A stretch of 64,000 nt of DNA. Source: Cheiracanthium punctorium. Its lineage: Eukaryota > Arthropoda > Arachnida > Araneae > Cheiracanthiidae. The notes beneath the pieces are model-generated. The model ran no database searches, was not told the DNA's origin, and saw only the letters and a list, made by a program, of their open reading frames with translations. Shown in pieces: positions 21,716 through 33,569 of this stretch. The stretch spans positions 372,001 to 436,000 of the forward strand of contig JAWZYV010002491.1 in assembly GCA_038373885.1 (NCBI GenBank), written 5' to 3'. A program made the translations under genes and the position numbers. Each line of letters opens with the position of its first letter. The first letter of the stretch is position 1.

Positions 21716-22549
21716 TAGATTATAAAGCTTTGGCACTGGCACAGCTCGGGAATGAGGAAGCTTAACATCTTAAATAAAAAAAGTTTGATTTTTGAACAAT
21801 TTAAAATAGAAAATGATAGCTTTGATACCTGTGTGACACGTCTACAAGAAGGATCTGGCCGTATGTCTTTCCCCACCCAGGAACTAAGACTACTGTTAAG
21901 TTGGTTAGTGAAAGACTTATTTGGAAGAATCTCAAAAAAATGTCTCAAATTGGACTAAGGCTTGTCTAAACTGTCAGAAGGCAACGATACAGAAGGACAC
22001 TGTATTGCCGGTTGGAATGCATCCTCTACCTAAATGTCGATTTAGTCATGTCAACATCGATATCGTTGGTCCTTTATCTCCCTCGAAAGGATCCACTTAC
22101 TGCTTGACATGTGTTGATAGGTTCAGTAGATTTCCGGAAGCATTTCCGATGGTGGATCAAACAGCAGAGACCGTTGCTGGTACATTTTTTTCAGGATGGT
22201 GAGCACGATTTGGTGTACCCGACACTGTATAAACGGATCAAGGTCGTCAATTCAAAGCGACTTGTATCGAAGTTTGACGAAATTTTTGGGAGTAAGGAGA
22301 GTCCGAACAATCCCTCATAATCCATATGCGTATGGTTTGGTGAAACGTTTTCACAGGCAGCTAAAGAATTCACTCAAGGCTCATGCTACAGAGTGCTGGA
22401 CTGAGGTTCTACCTGTTATTCTTTTGGGTATCAGAACTAGTTTTAAGGAAGATATGCAGGCAACAGTAGCGGAAATGGTATACGGTTCGACCCTCAGACT
22501 ACCTGGTGAATTTTTCAGGGACTGTGCCCATAAAAATAATTTATTATGA
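21716..22549 (+). pseudogene. Gypsy integrase, copy 2, truncated
   Basis: NWTKACLNCQKATIQK gives the end of the zinc finger, then VNIDIVGPLSPSKGSTYCLT the first core aspartate and VDRFSRFPEAFP the core. The second aspartate region (about 22196-22260) is damaged. A later frame gives NPYAYGLVKRFHRQLKNSLK with the region of the third acidic residue, where E is replaced (GLVKRFH for GMIERFH). The frame runs a few codons into the MITE boundary and stops. Confidence 0.8.
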
Positions 22550-22772
22550 TCTATACCATATTATATAATTAGCGATAGTTAAAATTTCTTACTTGTCGCA
22601 AAATTAAATTTTCTATCTTAAATCATTGACATGTTTTATACGGGTGTAAATTCACCACAAACTTTGAATAGTTTTACTTTAGGAAAATAAATGTGTGATG
22701 CGATCAGCTGAGTGGGCCTAGTGATGACATAAAAGTTTCTGTTCTCAGGCTTTGTGCATCTAGGAGGTGTTG
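22538..22772. mobile_element. CAACACC MITE, right half
   Basis: Starts at TTATTATGATCTATACCATA and ends TAGGAGGTGTTG. It matches the right half of 48101-48776, and the left arm is absent. Confidence 0.75.
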
Positions 22773-23655
22773 GTGAAAGTAAGAATTGCTACCATTGTGG
22801 TACAGTAAAGTGGAGGAATAATTTACTGTGCATTAAATCACAGATACCTTCTTCGAAGGGAGGGCACTTGACCATTAGTCACTCGCCACGACTAAGGCCC
22901 GAAGTACTCGTCACTTTAGTGTGGAGGCACTTGCTATGTAGACTATCGTTGCTTAATATGAAGGGATGGACGAATTAACCTGCAAGTCCATGGGGGGATC
23001 GAACCCAGAACCGTGTTGAGGTAGAATGGTTTTAGGGTAGACAGTACATAACCCGGGCGGTCAAAAACCACAGACTAAAACTTAAAATTTCTAGACCCAT
23101 GTTCCTTGTTAACGTTTATAGAGTCAAAGAATTAGATACTTTAAAACCTAATCACAATGATAAACATAAACAAGTTTTCGAGAATGATCATTTTTAAGCA
23201 TTGTGCAATTTTTATTTATTTCTGAAAATGTGAAATTCATGTGTTGTTTAATATGAGCTATTCAAATAATGGTAATATTGCTCTTTTGAATCACACTCCA
23301 ATTTAAAAATAAAGAGTGGCTTGATAACTAAATTATTCCTAGTCATCTGCAATCGCAAAAAAATCACATAAGATTCTATCAAATGTTTGTCACTTTACAG
23401 TATACAACGAATTACTAATAGAAAAACGTCTCAGCAGAGCTAAAAAATGTGCAGTCTATGAAATTCATGCGAAAAATTCGAGTAACCATAGATTTGAATA
23501 AACAGTTTAACATTAAATAAAATATTTTACAGTCCGGCGGCTCGCTAAGCCCTGTCCGAGAGTCACGATACCCAGGATATTACCGGCGGGCAGAAATCGA
23601 ACAGTAAAGGATCGGCAATGTAAGGAGCGTGCTATTGCTACTGCTGTGCTTATGC
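22773..23655. repeat. Repeat R, copy 1 (intact), contains a SINE
   Basis: Collinear with 46770-49830, but without the three MITEs found there. 22861-23060 on the minus strand is a tRNA-derived SINE (B box GGTTCGATCCC) related to 47073-47311. 23060-23655 is AT-rich body sequence ending near GGAGCGTGCTATTGCTACTG, closely matched at 49251-49830 and more distantly at 46430-46700. No gene is present. Confidence 0.75.
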
Positions 23656-23663
23656 AACACCTA

Positions 23664-23949
23664 TAGGGATGGATGCGAGACGATATTTTGCGAGACGAGA
23701 CAGAGATCTAGAACATTTTTGCGAGACGAGACGAGCATTTCGAGAGGAATTGGTTATCATGAATTATTTTGTATCATGAAGACATTTCAATTATCTTTTA
23801 ACTTTAGATATTGTCTAATTTTTACACCATTCAAGAGAAATTTTAAATAATTTTACTTTGTGAAAATAAAACAGTGATGACGTCATTTTATCAAAATGAC
23901 GCTGCTGATGACGCAAATGATTCTGTTCTTAGGCTTGTAGAAGGAGTTG
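23664..23949. mobile_element. Broken hAT-type MITE end and CAACACC MITE right half
   Basis: TAGGGATGGATGCGAGACGA at 23664 is the left end of the family seen complete at 52029-52198 and 63028-63154. It is broken after about 80 bp. From about 23745 the right half of a CAACACC MITE follows, ending AAGGAGTTG at 23949, with one TGACGTCA. Confidence 0.65.
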
Positions 23950-24169
23950 GCTGATTACAGTTTGGAGAAAAGTGTTTTCGCCTTTAAACTTCGTGCAAGG
24001 CATTTCAAATGAAACAGACTTACTGGGTGATAAAGTGGAAGCGTAAGGTGGTTCAAATGACAACTGAAATAAGAGAATTCATTGTAAAATCATTTTACTT
24101 TTTATAATTAATACCTTTAGTCATGTTAACTATCACATATAGGACATTCAAAATAAGCTACCATAGTTG

Positions 24170-24357
24170 CATGCTACGGAACATAATTAACCAAATTCTT
24201 TAAACAACAAATTTCGTACTTAAAATCATTCACTTAAAATACGGCAAAATTTTGCACAAGGCGCGAGAGGTAGTAACTCTTTGGAAAAAATACTAAAAAT
24301 ATATACTGTTTACAAAAAGTGGTTAATTATATATTCCGCAGTAATTGGCATGTATGA
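24170..24357. mobile_element. MITE of the GGAATATAATTAACCAC family
   Basis: Inverted ends around CGGAACATAATTAACC and AGTGGTTAATTATATATTCCG; the outermost bases resemble AGCTGCCAAC-type ends. A single end of the same family is at 24765-24812. Confidence 0.55.
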
Positions 24358-25086
24358 GCTACTGCTGATACTCGCGTTTCGTGCAGACACTCAATTTTCA
24401 TCAAAGAATGATAAAAGTAAAATAATTCAAGACTGTAAACAAAGACCTGGTATAATTCACAACTTTTTGCAACAGTATATTTTTAAGTTTTTTTTTCTTT
24501 TTCAAAATCGCTTCCGGCCAACCCGTTAAGTTCAGAAACTATGTTAATGTGACGACGAGCAGATAAATGTTTTATTTAAGGAAAATATAGTATGTGAGAT
24601 AAGTAATGTAATTTTAGAGAAATTCGATTACGAGATTTATTCTATTTTTACTTTGGTGCACTATAATAGGCAACTTCTACGGAGTGCAATTAGTCGCGTA
24701 TTTTGAACGGCATATCGTTTAGTTTTTCAAAGTAGTAAGTGTCAGGGCCAAAGCCGATAATTCTTCTTCAAAAAAAGTGGTTAGTTAAATCCCGGAGTAT
24801 TTAGCAGCTATGCATGCGACACCAAGAAGTGGTTAAACAGAGAGCATTTCTAAAAAACATGTTTGAAAAGCATATGGATTATTTTACTTTTCATTTGAAG
24901 TACTCAAATGATTATTGTTATTATTGTCTTCTTGAAACCTATGACTGCTTATTTTGTTGGAGAATAGCAATCATTTATACCGCTTGGATTAGATTGAATA
25001 ACCAAAATTTTAATTTTATTCCGAAATTGAGATCGTTCCCCTTAAGTTTTATTTAACACGATCCATTTTTCTTATTTATTCAATTT

Positions 25087-25234
25087 AAAAATAACATTGA
25101 AATTCATTCATATGCCTACAAATTCGTTACAAATAGACACGTGAATACAATTCCTTGGAAAAAAATAACAATGAAATTCATTCATATGCTTGCAAATTCG
25201 TTACAAATAGACACGTGAATACAATGCCTTGGAA
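25087..25234. repeat. Two 74-bp tandem units
   Basis: 25087-25160 and 25161-25234 are near-identical units starting AAAAATAACATTGAAATTC and ending CCTTGGAA. Confidence 0.85.
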
Positions 25235-25279
25235 GGCAGCTACAGAGGAATTCACATACACACACGCGTATTTTACAGC

Positions 25280-25450
25280 TGCTAATTACAACGGAATATA
25301 AGAAATCACTTTTTCTAGACAAGAGATATCGCATTAGAATATAAAAGAGCTTTTGTATTCCGTAACTCGGATGGTTGCTAATTTGAAAAAAATACTTCAG
25401 AAATATACTGTTTACAAAAAGTGGTTAAATACATTCCGTAGTAGTCAGCA
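25280..25450. mobile_element. MITE of the GGAATATAATTAACCAC family
   Basis: GCTGCTAATTACAACGGAAT at the left and AGTGGTTAAATACATTCCGT at the right form inverted ends about 170 bp apart. Confidence 0.55.
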
Positions 25451-27587
25451 GATATGGCATTATATTCAGTATTTTTCTGCAAGTCCTCTTTCTGAAAAAG
25501 ATACCTACCACTTCTGTTATAAAACGTCACGAAATGATTGCCATAAATCAAAAATTGAGCTTAGGAGGGGTGTTGAAGTTGAGAGGAATTTGCGATTATG
25601 CTAAGCAATTCTCATACTTTGATGCAAATGTCAAAAACATATAATTCTGTAAACATTCACTTAAAATTTCAGCAACAAGGCTTACCTTACTCGTTATAGA
25701 CCATAAGGAGTAAAGTTTAACACTAATATGCAAGCATTACATTGCACTTGGAAAGATTGAACTATCATTAGTGAATGCAATTCATTCATTAATTATCAAA
25801 ACAATCTCTCCTTACAAGTATTGTAGTCAGAGTTTAGTAACGGGTTTCCCGTTTGGGATTTAAGCATATCTTAATCATAAGTTAAACAGAGCAACTTCCC
25901 TTTAGGGTGTTCTACTGAACTGCAGAGAGTGGAAATTTGCTCCATAGGTTAATTATAATGAGCTGGATACCTTGTACATTATAAAACCGAGAGAACATAG
26001 ATTTCGGTTAATGTTGTCTCACAGTAATAGGATGTACATTATGGAACAAGGCTATTTAATAAAAAATATATTTATATTAAATGTTAAAGGTTGAATGTTT
26101 GAAAAGTGTTTAATTTTATTATGAATGGAAAGTGTGGTTTTCGTATTTCGTTTGTGGGTGTTTAAATTGCATTATTAAGGTGCACATGCTGTTTAAAGTT
26201 TAGATTACTTTGAAAACGTATCCATATATACCTGGTATGATGAAGAAATGATTTGCAGAATTAAACGGACTATTAAAAAGCGTTGTGAATTACCACAGGT
26301 TTATTAATTAAAACACTTCAGTTGTAAGAAATTATGACGACTTGAGATACTTAAGTACTGTTTATTGGAAAACGTCTATTGAAGAATAAACATATTAAAA
26401 ATAACGGCTGGTGGCGGCAAGAAAAGCAATGCGTCCTTCAGAAGAATTAATGTGCAATGGCGAATAAGAGCATGACAAAATACAACCGGATATTAGCCAG
26501 AACATACACATACACATGGTCGAGATAACCACTGCTAATTACAGAGCAGCAGTAAAATGTAGACCAACGAAATTAAAATGAATGAAACCGAGAACAAGTT
26601 ATTTTAAAAGGAGATGCAGAGCATCAAAGATAATTTATGGCAAAAAGGTAACAAGACAGGAGGAATCGAATTGCGTTGCGATTGCAAACCTGACGTAGAC
26701 GAATCTATTTTTAGGCTAGAACGACTCCCAATTTACTGTGGCACAAACGTAATAAACGCTATTGCATGAGACAAACGGTATAACTGGTAGGTAATTAGAG
26801 GTAAACCAAAGTGAGGGAAATTGATATTTCCCTCACTTTTACAACAGAAAAATAAGTTAGAATGCATGATTTTAAACAGATTCAATTTAAGAAACATGAA
26901 GTAAATCAGAATGAATAATTAATATCTGATCTACCTGATCACACCTGGTTTTACTGAATATATGGGGGGAAATAGTCACTTTAGTTTTAAAAAGAAGCAT
27001 TATTTTCATACTCATGTTTAAATGTGTGGATAAAATTAATGTGAATTTTGTTTGATGCCAACACAAGTAATTTTTGGTTGATTGAACTCCCGAAGGTAAC
27101 ATTTAACCGGAAAAACCAATGTTACAAACAAGACGACTAATAAAATGTTTACTTTTCGTTTTTCAAAAATAAAACCTTCCTGAAAGTAGCATTATACTAC
27201 AATCAATTTTCCCTACCACTTGCAATATTTAATCTATAATACATTAAATTGAGCTTCTCAATTCTAAAAAAAATGTGATTTCTGATCAACAAGAAGATTT
27301 TAGGTTTGGGATTTTCTATTGAAAAATCTATATTTTCTGGATGAGCAAATAAGATTCAAAGATCGCTTGGAAAGATATTCAAAAATGTAGGTCAGAATAG
27401 AGACTCCCCAGCCATATTTTTTACAGTTTCCACAAACGTGAATAGCTGGAGCTACCTCCCACTTTTAGAAAACCCTTCAATTACCGAAAAAGAATATAAG
27501 ATTGATCCACTGAAAATGATTTTTTTATGTACTTATTTTTAGAAACTGGAAAAGTATGATGGTAGCCTAAACATGAGGCATTTTCAT

Positions 27588-27764
27588 AGCTGACAACTAC
27601 TACGGAATACAATTAAATACATTTTTAGACAATAACTCCTGCGTTAATATATACAAAATTATTTTAGTAGATGCAAGGGTTGGTTACCATTTTGAAAAAA
27701 TACGAAAAAAAGTATGCTGTGTACAAAATGGTTAATAAAATCTGTAGTAGTTGGCAGCTACGCA
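27588..27764. mobile_element. MITE of the GGAATATAATTAACCAC family
   Basis: AGCTGACAACTACTACGGAA and its inverse ending GTAGTAGTTGGCAGCT bound about 177 bp. It lies in the ~1 kb block missing from the second copy of module M. Confidence 0.6.
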
Positions 27765-28377
27765 TTTTGCCTTGTATGTATACCAAATCGGCAAATTTTA
27801 CGTGCCATAGCCTGCTATTTTTTAAATAATACATAATTTCAACTTAAACTTGCGTCTTTTCAAAATTATTTAGCAAGAGAAGTTCAAATTTCGCGAATAA
27901 CGGTTTAAATCTACTTCAATCTCAACACTTAAAATATGCATTTTTCAATTTACTAATAGAAAAATATACGAAAATGATTACCTTTGAAGAATTCTGTACT
28001 TTCGTTGCAATTTCTAGCGTCTGCATGAACTTCCTCCTCAAAAAAATAATATTTACCGCTTCATCAAACGTAAAGTACTTGAAACTCAGACGCCATATTA
28101 ATAAACTACCCTGGGGAAATAAATTAAGAGAATTTGCATATTTTATAAAATTTCATGAAAAGAACCGAACTGAATGTAAAACCATTTCTTCTAGACAAAA
28201 ATCCAAATCTTGTACGTCAAATACGTAAGCATACCCGTGAGTGTAGGCAGAACCAGTAGAGAAACAGGCATTATAAGCGCGCGTAAGTAAATATGCATTT
28301 CGCTCGCTAAGAAGGCTTGGCGAATTTCTTTGTGTAATTTTGCAGCAATCGGTTAATTTCATATTGTAACAGTAAAA

Positions 28378-28965
28378 ATGAGTAACCACTAACATTTAGA
28401 CGATGGAATGACGTGACGAATTCGGGGAAGGCTAGAAGCAGGCCAATCTCAAGTCCACATTTGTAGAGAGTTCAGTTTCACGGCCAGCGTCGTGTGTAAC
28501 TTATGGAAACATTTCCAGGGGGTCTATTCTGCCACGTTCGTTTAAGCGAACGTTCGGATTTGTGACGTATTTCGAAACGTTTGCTAATGTAAACATTCGG
28601 TAGGAAGCATCTGAACCTAAAGCTCCACCGTACCTTGCAGAATACCAACATACGTTAGCAGGATTCGAAAAACGTCATTTTGATCTCATATATCCGAACG
28701 TTCGCCTATACGAACGTTGCAGAATAGAGCCCCTGGATTCCGTATCCATTGAGAGAAAACCTGGGCAAGGTAATCCAAGAGCCACGACGGCCGGAGAAGA
28801 TCCCCATTTGTTCATTATAGTGAGGCATAACAGGAGTGCTAAAGCTTCTCAGCTCTCTCCTGACATGTATGTAGCCACAGGAACCCGTTTATCAAGGGTG
28901 ACTGTTTCCAAAAGAATTCATGAGAGAGGGTTCTTTGCAAGCTTACACTCGTGAGTATCACATGA
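28378..28965 (+). pseudogene. Tc1-type transposase N-terminal fragment, copy 1
   Basis: The ATG at 28378 starts MSNH-like sequence, then RGRLEAGQSQVHICREFS, a Tc1 helix-turn-helix block. After the MITE at 28519-28743 the frame continues with SIERKPGQGNPRATTAGED, IIVRHNRSAKASQLS and ATGTRLSRVTVSKRIHERGF, the second DNA-binding subdomain. The sequence is cut off before any catalytic DDE residue. It shares ancestry with 54865-55620. Confidence 0.8.
28519..28743. mobile_element. GGGGTCTATTCTGC MITE with CGAACGTTCG palindromes
   Basis: Left end GGGGTCTATTCTGC and right end GCAGAATAGAGCCCC are inverted, with AACGTTCG palindromes inside both. The homologous sequence at about 55436 reads TTCCAGGATACCG without it, so it is a real insertion. 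The target duplication is short or absent (2 bp at most). Confidence 0.78.
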
Positions 28966-28989
28966 TAGCCAGCGAACGTGTTTAAAATT

Positions 28990-29175
28990 CATTCAGTAAC
29001 GTTGCAAACGGCTCTTGAGACCAAGAACATACGTCCGAAAAGAAAATGTTCCGAATACATCCTACAACCACAAAGGTATTTTAACGGGGGTATTACCATA
29101 TAATGGTAGTACTGGCCTAGTTCTATTGTAGTCAGTCGTTCTGAACTAAAATTCCGAACTTTTGGATAAACTTTC
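28990..29175. other. Spacer, no gene recognised
   Basis: A short minus-strand frame exists (to 29228), but it runs into the piggyBac-type TIR and has no known domain. Confidence 0.4.
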
Positions 29176-29179
29176 TTAA

Positions 29180-29687
29180 CCCTCTCGTCACCCTGAACCT
29201 CATATGAGGCTTCTACTTCAAATAGCAATATTTAGAGAGAAAACAATTAAATTTAGTATTTTTTTTCTTTCAGTGATATCAATATCATTAATTCATGTAG
29301 AAAGTATATGAGGCTCTTAACTAGATGCATAAATCGTGCCTAGATTGCAGTACTAGTCAATTTAGGTCATTTTTTACAGTTTTCGCTTATTGTTTCAGGA
29401 GAAAAATTAAGAAAATATTTACGCTGCTTTTATACCATTTTTTTTCTTTTTAAGGTAAGTATAGTTTTTTTCTTATTCCTCAACCTTTACCTAATATGTG
29501 CATCCTTTTAAATTAATTTTAGCATAACAAAATGCTTTGAAAATGCAGAAATTAATATTAGAAAAATCTAATATTAATCGACATTAGAAAAAAATATTTT
29601 TGCTATGATTTCTAATAATATTTCAGATGCATTAAATGCTAAACAGATTTATTTTCTCTGATTTTTCATAATTCGGTGACGAGAGGG
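29180..29687. mobile_element. piggyBac-type MITE, TTAA duplication
   Basis: TIRs CCCTCTCGTCACC and GGTGACGAGAGGG (13 bp, perfect) are flanked by TTAA on both sides (29176-29179 and 29688-29691). A CCC start at a TTAA target is diagnostic of piggyBac-like transposition. The 508 bp interior is AT-rich with no transposase. Confidence 0.9.
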
Positions 29688-29699
29688 TTAAAATGTTCG

Positions 29700-30560
29700 A
29701 CCATTTGAGATATTCGAAAGAACGTCATTCAGTATTTTATAAAAAACAGGACCACTTTTGAAATATTGGACCCTTATTCTACAATATTTCAAAATCTCGG
29801 AATTTTAGCAAATCGAGGATCTGTGCGAGCCCTGATTGTTGCAAAACTCAATTTTCAATTCCTTTGTTGCTGTTGTTGTATTTGGAACATTTCAGACTTT
29901 TTTGCTTTATTTCAAGACTGTCTTAAATATTGTGATCGAATGAAGTGCATAACACTATCAGAGTTTTTATTAGCACAAAAAAAGAAATTTACAGAGTTCA
30001 TAGGACAAGCACAAACAAACAGTGAATGAGGGAGAGTTGTGCCTAGGACACCGCATGCTTAATCAATTACCTCATAGAATGACAGGCCCTGTAAATTGAA
30101 AAAAAAATTATAATCATGCTCAAATTTAATTCCTTTTATAGTTTTATAATTTATGTAAAAGTTTACTGACCAAAATATGCCTCTGGTACAGTTTAATAAA
30201 ATGGTTATTTTTATTTTTGTAAAAAAATATCTAATAAATAATTTAAAAAATACATCTATCGTTAGTCTAAAACAGCACTAAGACTTGACTATACCAGCTG
30301 AAAATTCATTTAAGGATATTTTCAGTGTGTTTTCCTGGCAACCATAGAGTTATGAATACTGGGAGATAGCATTAGCTATCTTAAGCATTGGGCGAATTGA
30401 AGTAACTTTGTTGGTCAAAGTATGGCGGAACATTTCGTTGATTCCTTTTTAAATAACAGAGAAAGATGCTCGATTAATACGGATTAAAAAGTAATGATTC
30501 ACAGCTATGTGTTACAATAGTTCTAAATACTAAATCTCGGCATTCTGCAGTAAAAAGTTT
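29700..30560. other. No gene recognised
   Basis: An 87-codon frame at 29766-30029 has no recognisable domain. The rest is AT-rich. Confidence 0.4.
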
Positions 30561-30574
30561 CACAGTTATGTATC

Positions 30575-30645
30575 CTTCTGACCTCGATTTATAAGCGGGC
30601 TCCGAGCCAAGCACAAAAATCCGAAATGAATGTTACACAATACAG
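30575..30645 (+). repeat. SINE tail fragment
   Basis: GATTTATAAGCGGGCTCCGAGCCAAGCAC recurs as the 3' part of the SINE at 30905-31175. Only the tail is present here. Confidence 0.5.
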
Positions 30646-30904
30646 TTATGTCCGTATCTCTATGGTTATGTCAAATACGTAACTATTCTTGGCTCCAACT
30701 TTGGCGACATTACCACTTTAAAATTGAACTGTCGCCATAGAATAACACATTAATGCGGCAATATTTTGGTCAAGGCAAAATGGCGGCTCCGTTACGATTC
30801 CGGCTTCATTATCAGATAGGTAATGCCAACTCCTTGCATTCATATCTCTATGCTGGCAATAGTAGGCATCAGACCTTCAATATTTAATAGTATTGTAGAA
30901 GGCC

Positions 30905-31175
30905 AAATTGTGAGCCTCACAATGGTAGAGTGGTTAAGTCACTCCAAATTGTAGACGGAAGGTGCCTGGTTCAAAACCAGGTCGCGTCCGCCGACCTAAC
31001 CGCTCGGTGGTTTTCGTGATTTTCTCTGAAACTTAGCTGAAAAAATTGTTTGAACCCCTTAGATTGACCCCATGGAAGAAACCCCCCTCTTGTGTTGTCT
31101 CTCTTACGCGGATTTATAAGCGGGCTTCGTCCAAGCACACAAATCCAAAATACACGTTACACAAACAAATAAACA
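30905..31175 (+). repeat. tRNA-derived SINE
   Basis: CAATGGTAGAGTGGTTAAG fits an A box and GCCTGGTTCAAAACCAGG a B box with its T-stem, at tRNA spacing. The following body (GATTTATAAGCGGGCTTCG region) is not tRNA. An anticodon arm is not convincing, so this is a SINE and not a tRNA gene. Confidence 0.7.
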
Positions 31176-31219
31176 AGGCCAAATTGGGAATATTATACAA
31201 AGGCAACACACGGCTTTCA

Positions 31220-32840
31220 AGGGTTACGTCCAAATTAACGATTGATTGATTGGTAACTGTTAAAATATTCGACTAATGATTCAATAATACTTAGTAGCAA
31301 ATTTCACGTATAACAGTTGATTTTTTAGTTAGAATGATTAATCATATTTTTGGAATAACGATAGATTAATCGTCAATTTTTTTTTTCCAAACTCTACTTT
31401 AAATGTAATGTCGTGATTAAAAGAGTGTGTAATAAGTCGAATAATTGTTATAGCTTTAAAAAAATACACTCATCATTTTACTTTATATTTCGACAGAATA
31501 ATACAGAAAATGCAATTGAAAATGGACTTAAACTGACAATATCCGTTATTAAGTTTTGAAAGAATAAAGTACTGCTGTCTTGTTCTCAGTACTAGACATC
31601 AAGCTATTCAAGCTATTATAATCTATTTGTGCATTTTTAAAGGATTTGTAGTTCTATTTCAATATTAAAAGTTTATTCGTGTCATTTCTCCAAATAATTA
31701 TAAATTTCATAGTTAAAGAAAGACTTATTACGTGTTTTTTTAATTAAATGAAACTTATTTGAAGCGTATATAAACTGATTTATTTGTATGCTGATATAAA
31801 TTTTATAAAGTGGGCCACTTATGATATTGTTGCAATATAGTATTTCCATTTAAAGTAAAAAAGTCTCATCATTTGAATATTTAGTAATAGGAAATTTAAA
31901 AATTTGAGCATGACGATTTTTGCTAAAATTAGTACAGAAGGTAGTGTATTTTACTAAATTAAACGGATTATTTTTGAAATAAAGGAATGTTCATTTCAAT
32001 TTTACATATTAATAAATTTCAAGATAAAGTATGATTTTTATTTCATTTTATGACCTGGTGAAGCATAGGATGAACACTTAACAATGTTCAAGCACTCACA
32101 GTTCCCATCTGGTGCTTTTTTAAACAGCAAGTTTTGTTTTATATCATAGCGAAATTTGGCAGTTCAGCGTGGGGCCTGAAATCATTTCATAAAAATAATC
32201 ATTATAAAAAGTGTTGAATTATATTCCGGAGCAGTTGGCAACCCTGTCCAGGGGAGCTCTAAATGATACACGACAAACAAAATATTCTTATCGCTTCCAC
32301 ACTTCATCACCAGATGATTAAAAAAGGGAAGTGCTCTGCATTGAAAAGAAAAAAAAAACAATGTAACCCTGCACAATATTTTAAGTTCTAATTGCTACTT
32401 AAATGGGCTTTTTAGACATATATTTATACATTAATATTTTCTGTCTTCTTCCTTATCTAATATTTAAATTTTTTCACCTGATTTTGATTTTTTATTAAAA
32501 ATTTCCACAGAAATGGCGTAATACACTGGCTTAACTTTGAGCTTTTTAAAATTGCATTTAATATGAAATAATGATGAAATACGTTCGCTAATGTATGATT
32601 TCGGCTTGAACTTTAAAATTTTGTGTTCTGTACGTAGATGGCTTCCTAAGACAAAAATAACTGCTCAGAACGAAAGAAATCATTTACAGGTTGTTTCACA
32701 AAGGACTCTCGAATTTTGGAAAAGCATCCCTGCGAAACCGTGAGAGAGTAAGGCGGTATGGTGCACAGAGGCATTTGAAATTTTTTATACACCGGTTTGC
32801 AGAAACAGTTCCAGTATTGACCAATAGTTGCCGCCTCAAG
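31220..32840. other. AT-rich, single MITE end, no gene
   Basis: 31230-31380 is rich in GATTAATC-like palindromes. 32219-32255 is one end of the GGAATATAATTAACCAC family. Nothing else recognised. Confidence 0.45.
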
Positions 32841-32849
32841 TGCATGAAG

Positions 32850-33250
32850 CTTTAAATAATGCTCGGAAGTACAGAGAGTTTATTTGTCGGCCTGTTCCAT
32901 CGCTGACACGTGTAAGGGAAAGTTCCTTGAGGAATACTTCAGCGACCGAGTCATACCTCTGAATTATTACCGAGTGACAGGCATTGGTATGGATCGCCAT
33001 CCATACAAATGCCAATCTTTGCATACTTTCAGGCAATATTTAAAAGACACTTCACTGTCTACAGCGCCCTCTGATGTCGAACCTTGGCGCTCTGTAAACT
33101 GGAGTATAACTAATTCTACGGCTCCCAGTCCAACATACTTGATACTATGCATTGGCATCCATACTCCATGGATTTAAATCCGTGTCACTTCTTGTGGGAC
33201 TCGTATGGTATGATCGTAATGGAATTGTTGATCATCAAGTTCAACAGACG
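32850..33250 (+). pseudogene. Mariner-like transposase fragment
   Basis: GKFLEEYFSDRVI (near 32920) resembles the block before the last catalytic region of mariner-like transposases. HWHPYSMDLNPCHFLLWDS (near 33150) resembles WPPYSPDLNPCDFFLWG-type sequence that contains the third catalytic residue, here mutated to histidine (CHF for CDF). Unrelated sequence of about 200 bp lies between, probably an insertion. Confidence 0.55.
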
Positions 33251-33569
33251 AATTCTGCTCTATTAGCAGAAAATTACACAAAGAGTGGTTGTTTATATTC
33301 CGTAAAAGTAGGCAGCTATGTACAGGGTTGTCAAGAAATAAGTTGCATACTTCAGGGAGCTCTAGAATGCTTTTTCTATTGGTGCAAACGATATAAAATT
33401 TGAACTACGGGTAACTCAAATGATGCGATTGACATTTATTAAATAAAAACTTTTAGTAATAAAATATAGGTAGCGCTAGGTACCTATTTCAGCGCTACCT
33501 ATCGGTAGCGCTGAAATACACATAAACGCATTTTATATATTTCATAAATGTGAAAAAATATAAAAAACT

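Larger units (their letters stand above)
18651..22537 (+). mobile_element. Second Gypsy element, decayed and truncated
   Basis: It has the same domain order and very similar motifs to the element at 4813-10519, on the opposite strand, with many more stops and frameshifts and no identifiable 3' LTR. The 3' end is cut at about 22537, where half a CAACACC MITE begins. It is an older relative, not a copy of the first. Confidence 0.85.
25911..28965. repeat. Long duplicated module M, copy 1
   Basis: Collinear with 51287-55620 at clearly recognisable identity, from TTCTACTGAACTGCAGAGAG to the Tc1 remnant near 28965. Copy 1 lacks the Helitron (empty site about 25973), the CCCTAATAGC element (empty site about 26735) and a CAACACC MITE (empty site about 28468-28474). 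It carries about 1 kb (26899-27905) and a MITE (28519-28743) that copy 2 lacks. No host gene is visible in it. Confidence 0.8.

Noticed and set aside
29766..30029. 87-codon frame as a host gene
   Set aside because: No recognised motif, cysteine-rich low-complexity centre, and no conserved context.
30905..30990. Possible tRNA gene
   Set aside because: A and B boxes and a T-arm are present, but no convincing acceptor stem and anticodon arm close, and the sequence continues into a SINE body found again at 30575-30645.
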